In this document: positions 32,861 to 41,092 of the stretch, piece by piece | Position numbering within the stretch: the stretch's first letter is position 1 | Layout: each line of letters begins with the position of its first letter | Source: Spiractinospora alimapuensis | Lineage (GTDB): Bacteria; Actinomycetota; Actinomycetes; Streptosporangiales; Streptosporangiaceae | DNA: 64,000 nt | Direction: 5' to 3' | NCBI RefSeq assembly: GCF_018437505.1 | Contig: NZ_CP072467.1 | Location: 3,430,010-3,494,009 of the forward strand | The notes under the pieces: generated by a model | Seen by the model: the letters and a program-made list of their open reading frames with translations, nothing else | Database searches by the model: none | Told to the model about the DNA's origin: nothing | Made by a program: the position numbers and the translations under genes

Positions 32861-33538
32861 TCAGCGGAGCGTGAACGCGGCTGTGCGGACCGTTCCGTCG
32901 TGCTGGAAGTCCAGGAACAGTCGGTACGCGCCGTCACCGGGCAGTTCGGCGTGGAACCGCACCTCGGGGCCTGGTGGCCCGTCCTGGGGATGGACGTGGA
33001 GGAAGGCTAGGTCCGCCACGCGGAGGGCCACGAGGTGGCCGTAGGCGCCGAGGTACGGCTCGAGGTCGGTCACCGGTTCCCCGGCCCTGCGGATATCGAA
33101 GCTCAGTTCCCCCGCTCCCCCCGGACGTGCGTCCCCTCCGAGCGTGACCTCGTAGTCGTCCACGTCCACGCTGGGCGCGGGCTCGGGCAGGGCGCCGGGA
33201 CGGTGGTTCCTCGCGACGGTGAAGTCCGCACCACGCACCACCCCCTCGCCGGTGGCCGTGGGCACGAAGTCGGCGAAGGCTCGGTACGGCCCCGGGGTGT
33301 CCAGGGTGATCGGCGCCCGCCAGCCGCCGTCCGACGTCGGCGTGGGATGCAGGTGTCGGTACAGCGTGAGGTCGTGCCCGACGACGATCAGGTGCAGCCG
33401 CTTTCCGTGCTGTTCGGCGAGGTCGGTGACGACATCACCGTCAGGACCGATGATGCGGACGACCAGTTCCTCGTCCCCGCCGGTCCGTTGGGGGCTCGAT
33501 ACGACGTCCACCCGATAGTCGGTCGTGTTGCCGGTCAT
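32861..33538 (-). CDS. His-rich protein of a copper-linked pair, unknown function
   Basis: A 225-residue protein without an obvious signal peptide. Two similar halves each contain a His cluster: HLIVVGHDLTLYRHLHP (about 47-65) and GHLVALRVADLAFLHVHP (about 165-183), each in a beta-sandwich-like context (YRAFADFVPT, YRLFLDFQHDG). The paired HLHP/HVHP motifs look metal-binding. It lies about 165 bases downstream of copZ on the same strand, and similar proteins sit with copper genes in actinomycetes. Copper binding is inferred from context and His content. ATG at 33538 has GAGGAAG upstream. Confidence 0.7.
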   Translation of the reverse strand: MTGNTTDYRVDVVSSPQRTGGDEELVVRIIGPDGDVVTDLAEQHGKRLHLIVVGHDLTLYRHLHPTPTSDGGWRAPITLDTPGPYRAFADFVPTATGEGVVRGADFTVARNHRPGALPEPAPSVDVDDYEVTLGGDARPGGAGELSFDIRRAGEPVTDLEPYLGAYGHLVALRVADLAFLHVHPQDGPPGPEVRFHAELPGDGAYRLFLDFQHDGTVRTAAFTLR

Positions 33539-33629
33539 CTCCGTACTTCCTCTCACTCACCGAACGGCGGCGTGACACCCCGCCTCCTCCTGCCGGTGGA
33601 GGTGTTCCGCCACGCGGCCCCACGTCATC

Positions 33630-33658
33630 CGGGCGGGCCCGCGCGTTGGGCCCACCCG
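33630..33658 (-). terminator. Hairpin after copZ
   Basis: CGGGCGGGCCC (33630-33640) pairs with GGGCCCACCCG (33648-33658) with one mismatch. It lies between the copZ stop and the next gene on the strand and could reduce read-through. Confidence 0.45.
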
Positions 33659-33704
33659 CCGCTCGCGCGTCGACCCTTGGGCCGGGCGCGTTCCGCCCCA
33701 GACG

Positions 33705-33932
33705 TCACACGCGGCCTGTCACCGTGTACCCCGCTTCGTCGACCGCGGCACTGATCGCGGCGTCGTCGAAGGTCCCGTCGCCCGTCACCCGCAGCCGGCC
33801 GGTCGCGAGGTCCACGTCGACCTCGGTGACGCCGCGCACGGCGCCGACTTCCTCCGTCACCGCGGAGACACAGTGTCCACAGGTCATGCCCTCGACGGCG
33901 TAGCTGGCCGTGGTCGCGGCTGCCTCGTTCAT
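33705..33932 (-). CDS. copZ: Copper chaperone, heavy-metal-associated domain (CopZ-like)
   Basis: A 75-residue HMA-domain protein. The metal site is MTCGHC (C18 and C21) in the loop before helix 1, and the ferredoxin-like fold continues through VTEEVGAVRGVTEVDVDLATGRLRV and AISAAVDEAGYTV. CopZ proteins bind Cu(I) and pass it to P-type ATPases and CsoR. ATG at 33932 follows GAGGAG by seven bases. The upstream palindrome at 33989 is a CsoR-type copper operator. No copA ATPase or csoR gene is adjacent; the downstream gene is the His-rich protein at 32861. Confidence 0.92.
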   Translation of the reverse strand: MNEAAATTASYAVEGMTCGHCVSAVTEEVGAVRGVTEVDVDLATGRLRVTGDGTFDDAAISAAVDEAGYTVTGRV

Positions 33933-33988
33933 TCGTCACTCCTCGGTCGCTCTCTCCCCGTTCTCGGGGTGTTCCACCTTTCTACACC

Positions 33989-34005
33989 ATACCCCTAGGG
34001 GGTAT
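33989..34005 (-). promoter_or_regulatory. CsoR-type copper operator upstream of copZ
   Basis: ATACCCC-TAG-GGGGTAT is a perfect 7-3-7 palindrome matching the GC-tract TACCCC...GGGGTA operators bound by CsoR repressors. It lies 57 bases upstream of copZ and 139 bases upstream of the divergent aconitase gene. Confidence 0.8.
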
Positions 34006-34143
34006 GCAACCCCGTTGGCGGATCTCACGACCCCCCTCGGGACGACACCCCGGAAATCCTGGTGCCGACCACTCGGCGGAGCATCGAAACCGCAGGTCCC
34101 GGGAATGGACGAACTGATGACACCCGATCGAGAGGGACGCCCG

Positions 34144-36111
34144 ATGGGACACACCGTTGCCCACAAACTGATCGCCTCCCACCTCGTCTCCGGTGCGATG
34201 ACACCCGGTGAGGAGATCGGGATCCGGATCGACCAGACACTCACCCAGGACGCCACCGGCACGCTCGTCATGCAGGAACTGGAGGCGATCGGACTGGACC
34301 AGGCCCGCACCCAGGCGAGCGTGCAGTACGTGGACCACAACCTGTTGCAGGCGGATGAGAAGAACGCGGAGGACCACGTCTTCCTGGAGTCGGCGTGCCG
34401 CCGGTTCGGCCTGTGGTTCTCCAAGGCGGGAAACGGCGTCTCCCACCCCACGCACATGCAACGATTCGGCGTTCCGGGGGCCACGATGGTCGGTTCCGAC
34501 TCCCACACCTGCGCCGCCGGCTCCCTGGGGATGCTGGCCGTGGGCGTCGGGGGCTTGGAGGCAGCGCTCGCCATCGCCGGCCGACCCCTGCACATCCGCA
34601 TGCCGGAGATCTGGGGAGTGCGTCTCACGGGCGAACTCCCACCGTGGACGTCCGCCAAGGACGTCATTCTGGAGATGCTGCGCCGCCACAGCGTGCAGGG
34701 CGGCGTCAACCGCATCATCGAGTACCACGGCCCCGGTGTCGCGACCCTGAGCGCGATGGACCGCCACGTCATCGCCAACATGGGCGCGGAACTGGGCGCC
34801 ACGACCACCGTGTTCCCGTCGGACGCCGCCGTCCGCGAGTTCCTGCGCTCGGAGGAACGCGAGGACGACTTCGTACCCCTCACCGCCGATGACGACGCCG
34901 AGTACGACGTCACCGAAACCATCGACCTCTCCACGATCGAGCCCCTCATCGCGATGCCGTCCGCCCCCGACAACGTGGTCCCCGTGCGTGACGTCGCCGG
35001 GACCGAGGTCGCACAGGTCGTCGTGGGCTCCTCGGCCAATCCGGGCCTGCGGGACTATGCCATCGTGGCCGCGATGCTGCGGGGACGTCAGGCGAACCGG
35101 GAGGTCAGCCTCGACATCAATCCCTCATCGCGACAGATCCTCGCCGACATGACCCGGATGGGCGCCACGATCGACCTGATCACGGCGGGCGCTCGTCTCC
35201 ACCAGACGGGGTGCCTGGGCTGTATCGGGATGGGACAGGCTCCCGCCGTCGGACAGAACTCCCTGCGCACGTTCCCCCGGAACTTCCCCGGGCGTTCCGG
35301 AACCAGGGAGGACTCCGTGTGGCTGTGCTCTCCGGAGACCGCCGCGGCCACCGCTCTCACGGGAGTGATCACCGACCCACGCGACGCCGCCGACGGACTC
35401 GGCCTCACCTATCCCCGCATCGAACTCCCAGAACGCAGCAGCGTGAACCGCGCCATGGTGACACCGCCCCTTCCCGCGGAGGAGGGACGGCGTCAGGCCC
35501 TGGTGAAGGGCCCCAACATCTCGTCCCTCCCGGACTTCCCACCGCTCCCCGACACGATCGCCGCCCCCGTGCTTCTCAAGGTCGGCGACGACGTCTCCAC
35601 AGACGAGATCTCACCCGCCGGGGCCGCGGCGCTGCCCTTCCGCTCGAACATTCCGCGCCTCGCGGAGTTCACGTTCACCCGCATCGACGACACCTACCCG
35701 TCCCGTGCCCACCAGGTCGCCGACACCACGGGCCACATCGTGGTGGGCGGCGCGAACTACGGCCAGGGATCCTCCCGGGAGCACGCCGCCATCACACCGC
35801 GCTACCTGGGTCTTCGCGCGGTCATCGCCAAGACCTACGCGCGGATTCACTGGCAGAACCTCGCGAACTTCGGGATTCTCGCGCTCGAGTTCACCGACCT
35901 CACCGACTACGACCGCGTCGCCAGGGGCGACACCCTGGCCGTGGAGGACCTGACCAATGTCCTGCGTTCCGGCGACCGCGAACTGGAGGTCCACAACACC
36001 ACCCGCGGCGAGCGGTACCGGGTACGCCACAGCCTGTCTCCCCGCCAGGTCACCATGGTCCTCGCGGGTGGCCAGATCCCCCTCCTCGCCCGCGACCACC
36101 GCGACACCTGA
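34144..36111 (+). CDS. Aconitate hydratase, Aquifex type
   Basis: A 655-residue aconitase of the shorter class built like fused LeuC and LeuD. The large domain has MVGSDSHTCAAGSLGMLAVGVGG and the Fe-S ligand pair C357/C360 in HQTGCLGCIGMG, followed by TFPRNFPGRSG. The small domain contains the QGSSREHAA loop. The third cluster ligand, normally the Cys of GSCTN, is replaced by Ser297 in VVGSSANPG. It should interconvert citrate and isocitrate or act on a related acid. The open frame begins at 33910, but ATG 34144 follows GAGGGA and starts with the conserved MGHTVAHKLI. It may share regulation with copZ across the gap. Confidence 0.88.
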   Translation: MGHTVAHKLIASHLVSGAMTPGEEIGIRIDQTLTQDATGTLVMQELEAIGLDQARTQASVQYVDHNLLQADEKNAEDHVFLESACRRFGLWFSKAGNGVSHPTHMQRFGVPGATMVGSDSHTCAAGSLGMLAVGVGGLEAALAIAGRPLHIRMPEIWGVRLTGELPPWTSAKDVILEMLRRHSVQGGVNRIIEYHGPGVATLSAMDRHVIANMGAELGATTTVFPSDAAVREFLRSEEREDDFVPLTADDDAEYDVTETIDLSTIEPLIAMPSAPDNVVPVRDVAGTEVAQVVVGSSANPGLRDYAIVAAMLRGRQANREVSLDINPSSRQILADMTRMGATIDLITAGARLHQTGCLGCIGMGQAPAVGQNSLRTFPRNFPGRSGTREDSVWLCSPETAAATALTGVITDPRDAADGLGLTYPRIELPERSSVNRAMVTPPLPAEEGRRQALVKGPNISSLPDFPPLPDTIAAPVLLKVGDDVSTDEISPAGAAALPFRSNIPRLAEFTFTRIDDTYPSRAHQVADTTGHIVVGGANYGQGSSREHAAITPRYLGLRAVIAKTYARIHWQNLANFGILALEFTDLTDYDRVARGDTLAVEDLTNVLRSGDRELEVHNTTRGERYRVRHSLSPRQVTMVLAGGQIPLLARDHRDT

Positions 36112-36135
36112 CAGCGGAGCGCTCCACGTACGCCC

Positions 36136-36166
36136 TCTGCCCACGGCAGATCTCCTACCGGCAGAA
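36136..36166 (+). promoter_or_regulatory. Two PopR-type operators upstream of the clpP pair
   Basis: TCTGCC-N3-GGCAGA (36136-36150) is a perfect palindrome, and a second copy, ATCTCCT-N3-GGCAGAA (36150-36166), has a perfect right half. They match the TTCTGCC-N3-GGCAGAA site known for PopR in Streptomyces. They lie 85-115 bases before the first clpP gene. Confidence 0.75.
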
Positions 36167-36250
36167 ACGCTCGATCCCAGTGTCAGGAGTGCCACAGGGT
36201 GGTGAGTGGAGCCCGGGTCGGCGACACGCTCGGGCAGAGGAGGAGACGTC

Positions 36251-36916
36251 ATGATCGACACACGCCCACGGATGGCCGAGGCGCCCCTGCCCGGCCCATC
36301 CTTCGATGACCAGCTCGCGGCACGGCTGCTCCACAGCCGGATCGTCACCCTCGGCTCCGAGGTGGACGACGCCGTCGCCAACCGCATCTGCGCCCAACTG
36401 GTCATCCTGGCCGACGAGGACCCGAAGCGAGACATCACGTTGTGGATCAACAGCCCCGGCGGGTCCGTTTCCGCGGGGATGGCGATCTACGACACCATGC
36501 GGTTCGTCCCCAATGACGTCGCCACCCTGGTGCTGGGGTCCGCGTACAGCATGGGGCAGTTCCTGCTGTGCACCGGAGCCCCAGGCAAGCGGTTCGCCCT
36601 GCCCAACGCGCGGGTCATGATGCACCAGCCGAACGGCGGCATCGCCGGAAGCGCGGCCGACATCGCGATCCAGGCGGAGAACCTCGCCCACACCAAGAAG
36701 ACGATGCAGCGCCTCATCTCCGAGCACACCGGGCAGGACGAGGCCAGGGTCGTTGCCGACCAGCGGCGCGACCGCTGGTTCACCGCCGAGGAGGCCAAGG
36801 AGTACGGCTTCGTCGACCGGATCGTCAGCGATCCGCGAGAGATGCGTGAGTCGACGCCCCACGGGTTCGGGTTCACCACGGTCGGCCCGTCCACGAAGGA
36901 GGGAGACGACCAATGA
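36251..36916 (+). CDS. ATP-dependent Clp protease proteolytic subunit (ClpP3-like)
   Basis: A 221-residue ClpP subunit with the full triad: S100 in GSAYSMGQF, H125 in MMHQPNGG and D174 in RRDRWFTAEEA. The start INSPGGSVSAGMAIYDTM is canonical. Together with the overlapping next gene it would form a two-subunit tetradecamer that degrades proteins handed over by ClpX or ClpC. ATG at 36251 follows GAGGAGG. The order clpP-clpP with popR nearby and PopR-type operators upstream matches the second clpP operon of Streptomyces (clpP3-clpP4), which is induced when clpP1 fails. Confidence 0.93.
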   Translation: MIDTRPRMAEAPLPGPSFDDQLAARLLHSRIVTLGSEVDDAVANRICAQLVILADEDPKRDITLWINSPGGSVSAGMAIYDTMRFVPNDVATLVLGSAYSMGQFLLCTGAPGKRFALPNARVMMHQPNGGIAGSAADIAIQAENLAHTKKTMQRLISEHTGQDEARVVADQRRDRWFTAEEAKEYGFVDRIVSDPREMRESTPHGFGFTTVGPSTKEGDDQ

Positions 36917-37518
36917 GCGGCTACCCGATCCCGATGGTGGTCGAGCGCAATCCCAACGGGAGTCGCTCCTCGGACGTGTTCAGTCGGCTCCTGACCGAAC
37001 GCATCGTGTTCCTCGGCACTCCCATCGACGACGACGTCGCTAACGTCGTCATGGCCCAGCTCCTCCACCTGGACTTCGAGAACAACGAGCGCGACATCCA
37101 GCTCTACATCAACTCCCCCGGTGGCAGCAGCACCGCGTTGACCGCGATCTACGACACGATGCGGTTCATCCGCGCCGACGTCGTCACCGTCTGCATGGGC
37201 CAGGCGGCCTCCGCCGCGGCGGTCCTGTTGGCGTCGGGCACACCGGGGAAGCGCATGGCGCTGCGTCACTCGCGCGTGGTGCTCCACCAGCCGTCCACCC
37301 AGGCCCGGGGGGATGCGGCCGACCTGGAGATCCAGGCGCAGGAGGTGATGAGGATCCGCGCCGAGATCGAGGGGATCCTCGCCAAGCACACGGGCCAGAC
37401 CGTGGAACGACTGCGCGAGGACACGGATCGGGAGCGGATCTTCACCGCGGAGGAGGCGCGGGAGTACGGGCTGGTCGACGACGTGATCCTCGAACGGCAA
37501 CTGCCCAACGGCGGTTGA
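36913..37518 (+). CDS. ATP-dependent Clp protease proteolytic subunit (ClpP4-like), Asp-to-Glu triad change
   Basis: A 201-residue ClpP subunit translated from an ATG that overlaps the previous stop (ATGA). S100 is in MGQAASAAAV and H125 in VVLHQPSTQ. The third triad residue aligns with E174 in DTDRERIFTAEEA, where other ClpPs have Asp (TERD/RRD). This may lower or abolish its own catalysis, as in some mixed ClpP rings with one less active subunit. The sequence INSPGGSSTALTAIYDTMRF is otherwise canonical. It ends at a hairpin shared with the convergent popR. Confidence 0.92.
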   Translation: MSGYPIPMVVERNPNGSRSSDVFSRLLTERIVFLGTPIDDDVANVVMAQLLHLDFENNERDIQLYINSPGGSSTALTAIYDTMRFIRADVVTVCMGQAASAAAVLLASGTPGKRMALRHSRVVLHQPSTQARGDAADLEIQAQEVMRIRAEIEGILAKHTGQTVERLREDTDRERIFTAEEAREYGLVDDVILERQLPNGG

Positions 37519-37537
37519 CGGTCGGGTCCCGGCGCCG

Positions 37538-37584
37538 CCCGGTGCTCGCCTCCACACGGCCCGCCGTGGGGGGCGAGCGCCGGG
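37538..37584. terminator. Bidirectional terminator between clpP operon and popR
   Basis: A 13-bp stem (37538-37550 with 37572-37584, one G-T pair) with additional pairing inside the 21-base loop. It lies between the stops of the convergent genes. Confidence 0.7.
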
Positions 37585-37585
37585 C

Positions 37586-37969
37586 TCAGGCGGCGAGGAG
37601 CATCGCCGAGGAGCCGTCCTGGCGTGGGGCACGCATCGAGGGCAGCGTGGCGACGGGAGCGGCCGGACGCAGATCGGCGGTGAGGGTGCCGAGGAGCTCG
37701 TCCAGTCCCATCCCCAACGCACGGTTCACGGCCGCCAGGACCTCCGACGACGGTTCCTTGCGGCCCCGTTCGATCTCGGAGAGGTAGGGCAGCGACACCT
37801 GCGCGGCGTCGGCCACCTCTCGCAGCGTCTTGTCCTGCGCCTTCCGGGCCCGGCGCAGAGCCTGACCGATGAGGTCCCGAAGCAGCGGATCCTCCGGTCG
37901 GTTCTCCCGGCCCTCAGGGCCTGGCTCCGGCGGGCTCGGTGGGTGGACGTTCGCGGCGTGGTCGGTCAC
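37586..37969 (-). CDS. popR: PopR/ClgR-type XRE regulator of clp genes
   Basis: A 127-residue protein with an XRE helix-turn-helix (about residues 30-90; [53 protein letters not shown]) and a C-terminal tail ending in SSAMLLAA. Streptomyces ClgR and PopR have this head and end in two alanines that make them substrates of ClpP, so that loss of ClpP activity stabilises the activator. GTG at 37969 follows AGGAGG. It converges on a clpP pair whose promoter has two TCTGCC-N3-GGCAGA palindromes, the PopR site. PopR is chosen over ClgR because of these neighbours. Confidence 0.85.
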   Translation of the reverse strand: MTDHAANVHPPSPPEPGPEGRENRPEDPLLRDLIGQALRRARKAQDKTLREVADAAQVSLPYLSEIERGRKEPSSEVLAAVNRALGMGLDELLGTLTADLRPAAPVATLPSMRAPRQDGSSAMLLAA

Positions 37970-38072
37970 GACGCCTCCTGGTTGGGCGAACGGACGGTTG
38001 TCGACCAGCGTATTCGGGCAACGGCGTCCGAACCATGGGACGGGGCGTATTCCGCGTACGGCGTATCGGAGG

Positions 38073-38792
38073 CTACTCGCCCGAGATCATCTGTGTCCGC
38101 AACGCATAGATCGCCGCTTCCATCCTGGAGTGGACGTGCAGTTTCTCCAGGATGTTTCGGACATGATTCTTCACGGTGTTCTCGGTGATAAAGAGCGTCC
38201 GACCGATTTCCCGATTTCCGAGCCCCCGCGCGACGAGCTTGAGGACCTCGCGCTCGCGCGCGGTGAGCTCCGCCATCGGGAGGTCACGTGTCTGCGGCTT
38301 CTGGCGAGCGAGTTCGGTGAATTCCGAAAGAAGCTTCGTCGCCATCGACGGCGTGATGAAGGACTGCCCCTCGAACGTGGCGCGCACGGCCTCGGGCAAC
38401 TGCTCCACCGAGTTGTCCTTCAACAGGTACCCAGTAGCGCCCGCCTTGATCGCCTGGAACAGGTCGGCCTCTTCGTCGCTGATGGTCAGTATGACGATAT
38501 TGGTGCTGGGCACAGCCGCCTTGATGCCGGAACACGCGTCGATGCCGCTGGCCTTGGGCATGCGAATGTCCATGAGCACCACGTCGGGGATGAGCTCCTC
38601 CGCCTGGCGCACGGCTTCGGCACCGTCCGCGGCCTCCCCAACGACGGCGATGTCCGTGCAGGGTTCCAGGACAGCGATGAGACCACGACGGAACAGGGCG
38701 TGATCGTCGACCAACAGCACCCGAATCGGTTCGGTTGGTCGCCCGGCCAACGCGGATTCCGTGGCGGCTGATATGGGGGAAGACCCGCTCAC
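38073..38792 (-). CDS. NarL/LuxR-type response regulator
   Basis: A 239-residue regulator with a complete receiver (acidic pair D29/D30, phospho-acceptor D75 in [11 protein letters not shown]126 in YLLKDN) and a LuxR HTH (about 172-232; [51 protein letters not shown]). The sequence is typical of a highly conserved actinobacterial orphan regulator class. No histidine kinase is adjacent. The first 22 residues are a low-complexity extension, so the GTG start at 38792, whose AAGGA site is eleven bases away, is uncertain. Confidence 0.9.
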   Translation of the reverse strand: MSGSSPISAATESALAGRPTEPIRVLLVDDHALFRRGLIAVLEPCTDIAVVGEAADGAEAVRQAEELIPDVVLMDIRMPKASGIDACSGIKAAVPSTNIVILTISDEEADLFQAIKAGATGYLLKDNSVEQLPEAVRATFEGQSFITPSMATKLLSEFTELARQKPQTRDLPMAELTAREREVLKLVARGLGNREIGRTLFITENTVKNHVRNILEKLHVHSRMEAAIYALRTQMISGE

Positions 38793-39128
38793 GACCGTGA
38801 TTCCTTCCTCGGAAGATCCCTATCACCTTATGTGGTGCCCGTCCTTTGTGTCGCCATTCCGGAAAAACCGGGGCGCGACCGCGGAGCCCGCGCCGGCGTA
38901 CATCTCGACGTGAACGCCCCTGGAGGCTGTTTCCACAGGAAGGTGAATATTTCTGGTCATTGGCGGACGCTCGGCCTACCCTTGACAGTGCTGGTGCCCT
39001 TCACGGTGCCGGCGGCGGTGATAGCGACCAGGGCAGTACAACCCACGAACAGTGTTGACCCCGAACAATGGTGACCTCGGAAAGCGTGTCGGTCCTACGA
39101 ACGAACGCACTGTTGGGGGTGGAGCCGG
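38793..39128. other. Divergent intergenic region, no gene
   Basis: The 336-base gap separates the divergent response regulator and coiled-coil genes and should hold their promoters. A TTGACA occurs at 38982 without a good partner -10 box. Nothing else is recognised. Confidence 0.4.
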
Positions 39129-40499
39129 GTGGAAGTCGTCACCATGGCGGCACTCATCACGTTGGCGATCCTTTCGACATGGTACGGCTTCGATCGGCGA
39201 GCCCGTCGGCGCGCGCTGTCCCAGCGTTTCCGGCACACGACCCACCGGCTCGATGAACTGACCGTCCCCCTGGCGAGCCTCGTCGACAACCTCGACCGGC
39301 AGATCGAACTCGTCCGCGGAGCCTACGCCGAGGACGAGCTCCCCCGCGTTCTCGGCGGCAGCATCGAGACGTTGCGCTCGGGAACGTCGCTCCTGCTCCG
39401 CCAGTCCGACCTCACCACCGACCGGGAGAGCCTCCTGCGGGCACGCGACCTCGACGGTGTGTCCGAGACGATCCACTCCTGGCAGGACCTGGAGGCCAGT
39501 GTGCGCCGGGTGCTCCCGGCGTTGCGCGCCGAAGAGGAACGCCTCACCCAGGCGATCGCCCGCAGCCTGGACGTCGCCGACCACTTGCACGAGATCTCCT
39601 CCCTGACCGTCGACCTCCGCTCCCGGATCGACTCCGCCGCAGAGCAGGGCTTCGTCACCACGGCCGCGACAGCCGTCCTGGATGGGGCCCCGGGCCGTGT
39701 CACCCAGGTGAGACACCTCATCGCCCACCGGCAGATCCTCGCGGCACAGGACGCGCTCGACGGACTCGTCGCCGACCTGACCACCGCCATCGACGACGTC
39801 CTCCGCCTCCCGCGCAGGCGGCAACACCTGGCGACGCGCGTGGACACCCAGACCCGTGACCTACGCGAACTGGACGAGCTCACCGGACAGGCGGCGGTCG
39901 CCCAGGCGGAACTGACCACCCACTTCGCCGCCACCCTCTCGGTCGACCTCGCGTCGAGCCGGGCCCTGGCCGACGAGCACGCCACCCGCGCGGCGCGACA
40001 GCTCGAGCGCGCCCGGCACCGACTCGCCGAGGGCGACCTGGACGACGCCGAGCGTCTGGCCGACGCGGCCGACGTCTCCCACGACGCCGCCCGCACCCAA
40101 CTCCAGCACCCGACGCGCCGCCTCGCCGCCGTACGGGACCTGCGCGACCGGCTCCCGGAACGAAGGACACGACTGTACGAACAGACGGTGGAACTGGAGA
40201 AACACGCCGAGCGGGAGACCGTCACCGCGTCGTTCACGGCTGTCGCACGGGAGATCCGGGTACAGCTCGACCGGGTCGACCTCGCCTCGGAGTACCCCGA
40301 CTGGTTGGAGTGCGACCGCCGCATCGACGAGATCGAGACCCTGATCGACAGGACCGACGCTGGTGTTCGGCACTGCCTGACCGCCATCGGCCAACTTCGC
40401 GGTGAGGCACGCAGCCTCACCCGTCGCCTCCGTGAGGAACGATCGGCCCGATACGAGGCCGAGGGCATCCGACGCTGGCGCTCCGAGCCGGCGTTCTAG
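39129..40499 (+). CDS. Membrane-anchored coiled-coil protein (EzrA-like layout)
   Basis: A 456-residue protein with one N-terminal transmembrane segment (AALITLAILSTWYGF) followed by a basic stretch (RRARRRALSQRFR) and then about 420 residues of almost continuous charged helix with leucine heptads, high in Arg, Glu and Asp, without Cys-rich or catalytic motifs. The layout resembles the septation regulator EzrA of Firmicutes, though actinobacterial homology cannot be claimed by eye. It may organise the membrane or cytoskeleton. GTG 39129 and ATG 39144 are both plausible starts; ATG 39144 has GGTGGAAG at good spacing. It is transcribed alone. Confidence 0.7.
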   Translation: MEVVTMAALITLAILSTWYGFDRRARRRALSQRFRHTTHRLDELTVPLASLVDNLDRQIELVRGAYAEDELPRVLGGSIETLRSGTSLLLRQSDLTTDRESLLRARDLDGVSETIHSWQDLEASVRRVLPALRAEEERLTQAIARSLDVADHLHEISSLTVDLRSRIDSAAEQGFVTTAATAVLDGAPGRVTQVRHLIAHRQILAAQDALDGLVADLTTAIDDVLRLPRRRQHLATRVDTQTRDLRELDELTGQAAVAQAELTTHFAATLSVDLASSRALADEHATRAARQLERARHRLAEGDLDDAERLADAADVSHDAARTQLQHPTRRLAAVRDLRDRLPERRTRLYEQTVELEKHAERETVTASFTAVAREIRVQLDRVDLASEYPDWLECDRRIDEIETLIDRTDAGVRHCLTAIGQLRGEARSLTRRLREERSARYEAEGIRRWRSEPAF

Positions 40500-40505
40500 C
40501 CACGG

Positions 40506-40523
40506 GCGGGGACTACTCCCCGC
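40506..40523. terminator. Convergent hairpin overlapping the lipoprotein stop
   Basis: GCGGGGA-CTAC-TCCCCGC (7-bp stem, 4-base loop) lies between convergent genes and includes the stop codon of the minus-strand lipoprotein gene. Confidence 0.5.
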
Positions 40524-40899
40524 ACTCCTCTTCGCCCAGCTCGATCATGTCGTCGAGCGGAACCTTGGGGGAGAGCGCCATCCCCTCGTCCCCGTCCTCC
40601 TCGCTGTCGCCCTCCGCCTGGCCGGTGTCGAGCCAGATGGGGTCGGGCGCGGCGTAGGAGTCCGACTCGACCGCGGCCTCGTTCACGGCGTACTGTTCGC
40701 CGGACCGCGCCCGGAAGAACACCGCGCCGTCGTCACAGTGCAGCGAGCCTTCCTCCACGGAGAAGGGCCAGTCGAGCCCGTCGTCCTCGAACGCCGCGCG
40801 AGTCACGGACGCGCCTCCGTCCCCGCCTTCGCCGCACGCCGTTGCCAGTGCCGCCAGCACCGCGACGGAGGCACCCACCGTGACTCGCTTGATCTGCAC
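40513..40899 (-). CDS. Lipoprotein, DUF2511 type
   Basis: A 128-residue lipoprotein. The N-terminus MQIKRVTVGASVAVLAALATAC carries a lipobox (LATAC), with acylation at Cys 22. The exported part FEDDGLDWPFSVEEGSLHCDDGAVFFRARSGEQYAVN and the final DDMIELGEEECG, with two further Cys, match the DUF2511 (YebY-like) family of exported proteins of unknown function. GTG at 40899 follows GGGAG. A Glu/Asp-rich insert (GDSEEDGDEG) lies before the C-terminus. It converges with the coiled-coil gene. Confidence 0.8.
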   Translation of the reverse strand: MQIKRVTVGASVAVLAALATACGEGGDGGASVTRAAFEDDGLDWPFSVEEGSLHCDDGAVFFRARSGEQYAVNEAAVESDSYAAPDPIWLDTGQAEGDSEEDGDEGMALSPKVPLDDMIELGEEECGE

Positions 40900-41080
40900 G
40901 GGCTCTACTCCCAGGGGATCGTGGAACTGAGAAGCCGACACCGCCGGGATCGTCAGGGGAGTGTCGGAACACCATTGACCCTAACCACACCGTGCGGCGG
41001 CGCCAACCACGGTGGGCGATGTCCCGTCGGCGCACACGGGCCGCGTTCCTGGTGGGGTGTCCAGTCGTCCCGTTTCGCCA

Positions 41081-41092
41081 TAAGATTCCCCC
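41081..41092 (+). promoter_or_regulatory. -10 box immediately upstream of a probable leaderless start
   Basis: TAAGAT at 41081-41086 lies six bases before GTG 41093, so transcription would begin at the start codon itself. No ribosome site precedes that codon. The -35 region is weak. Confidence 0.4.
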
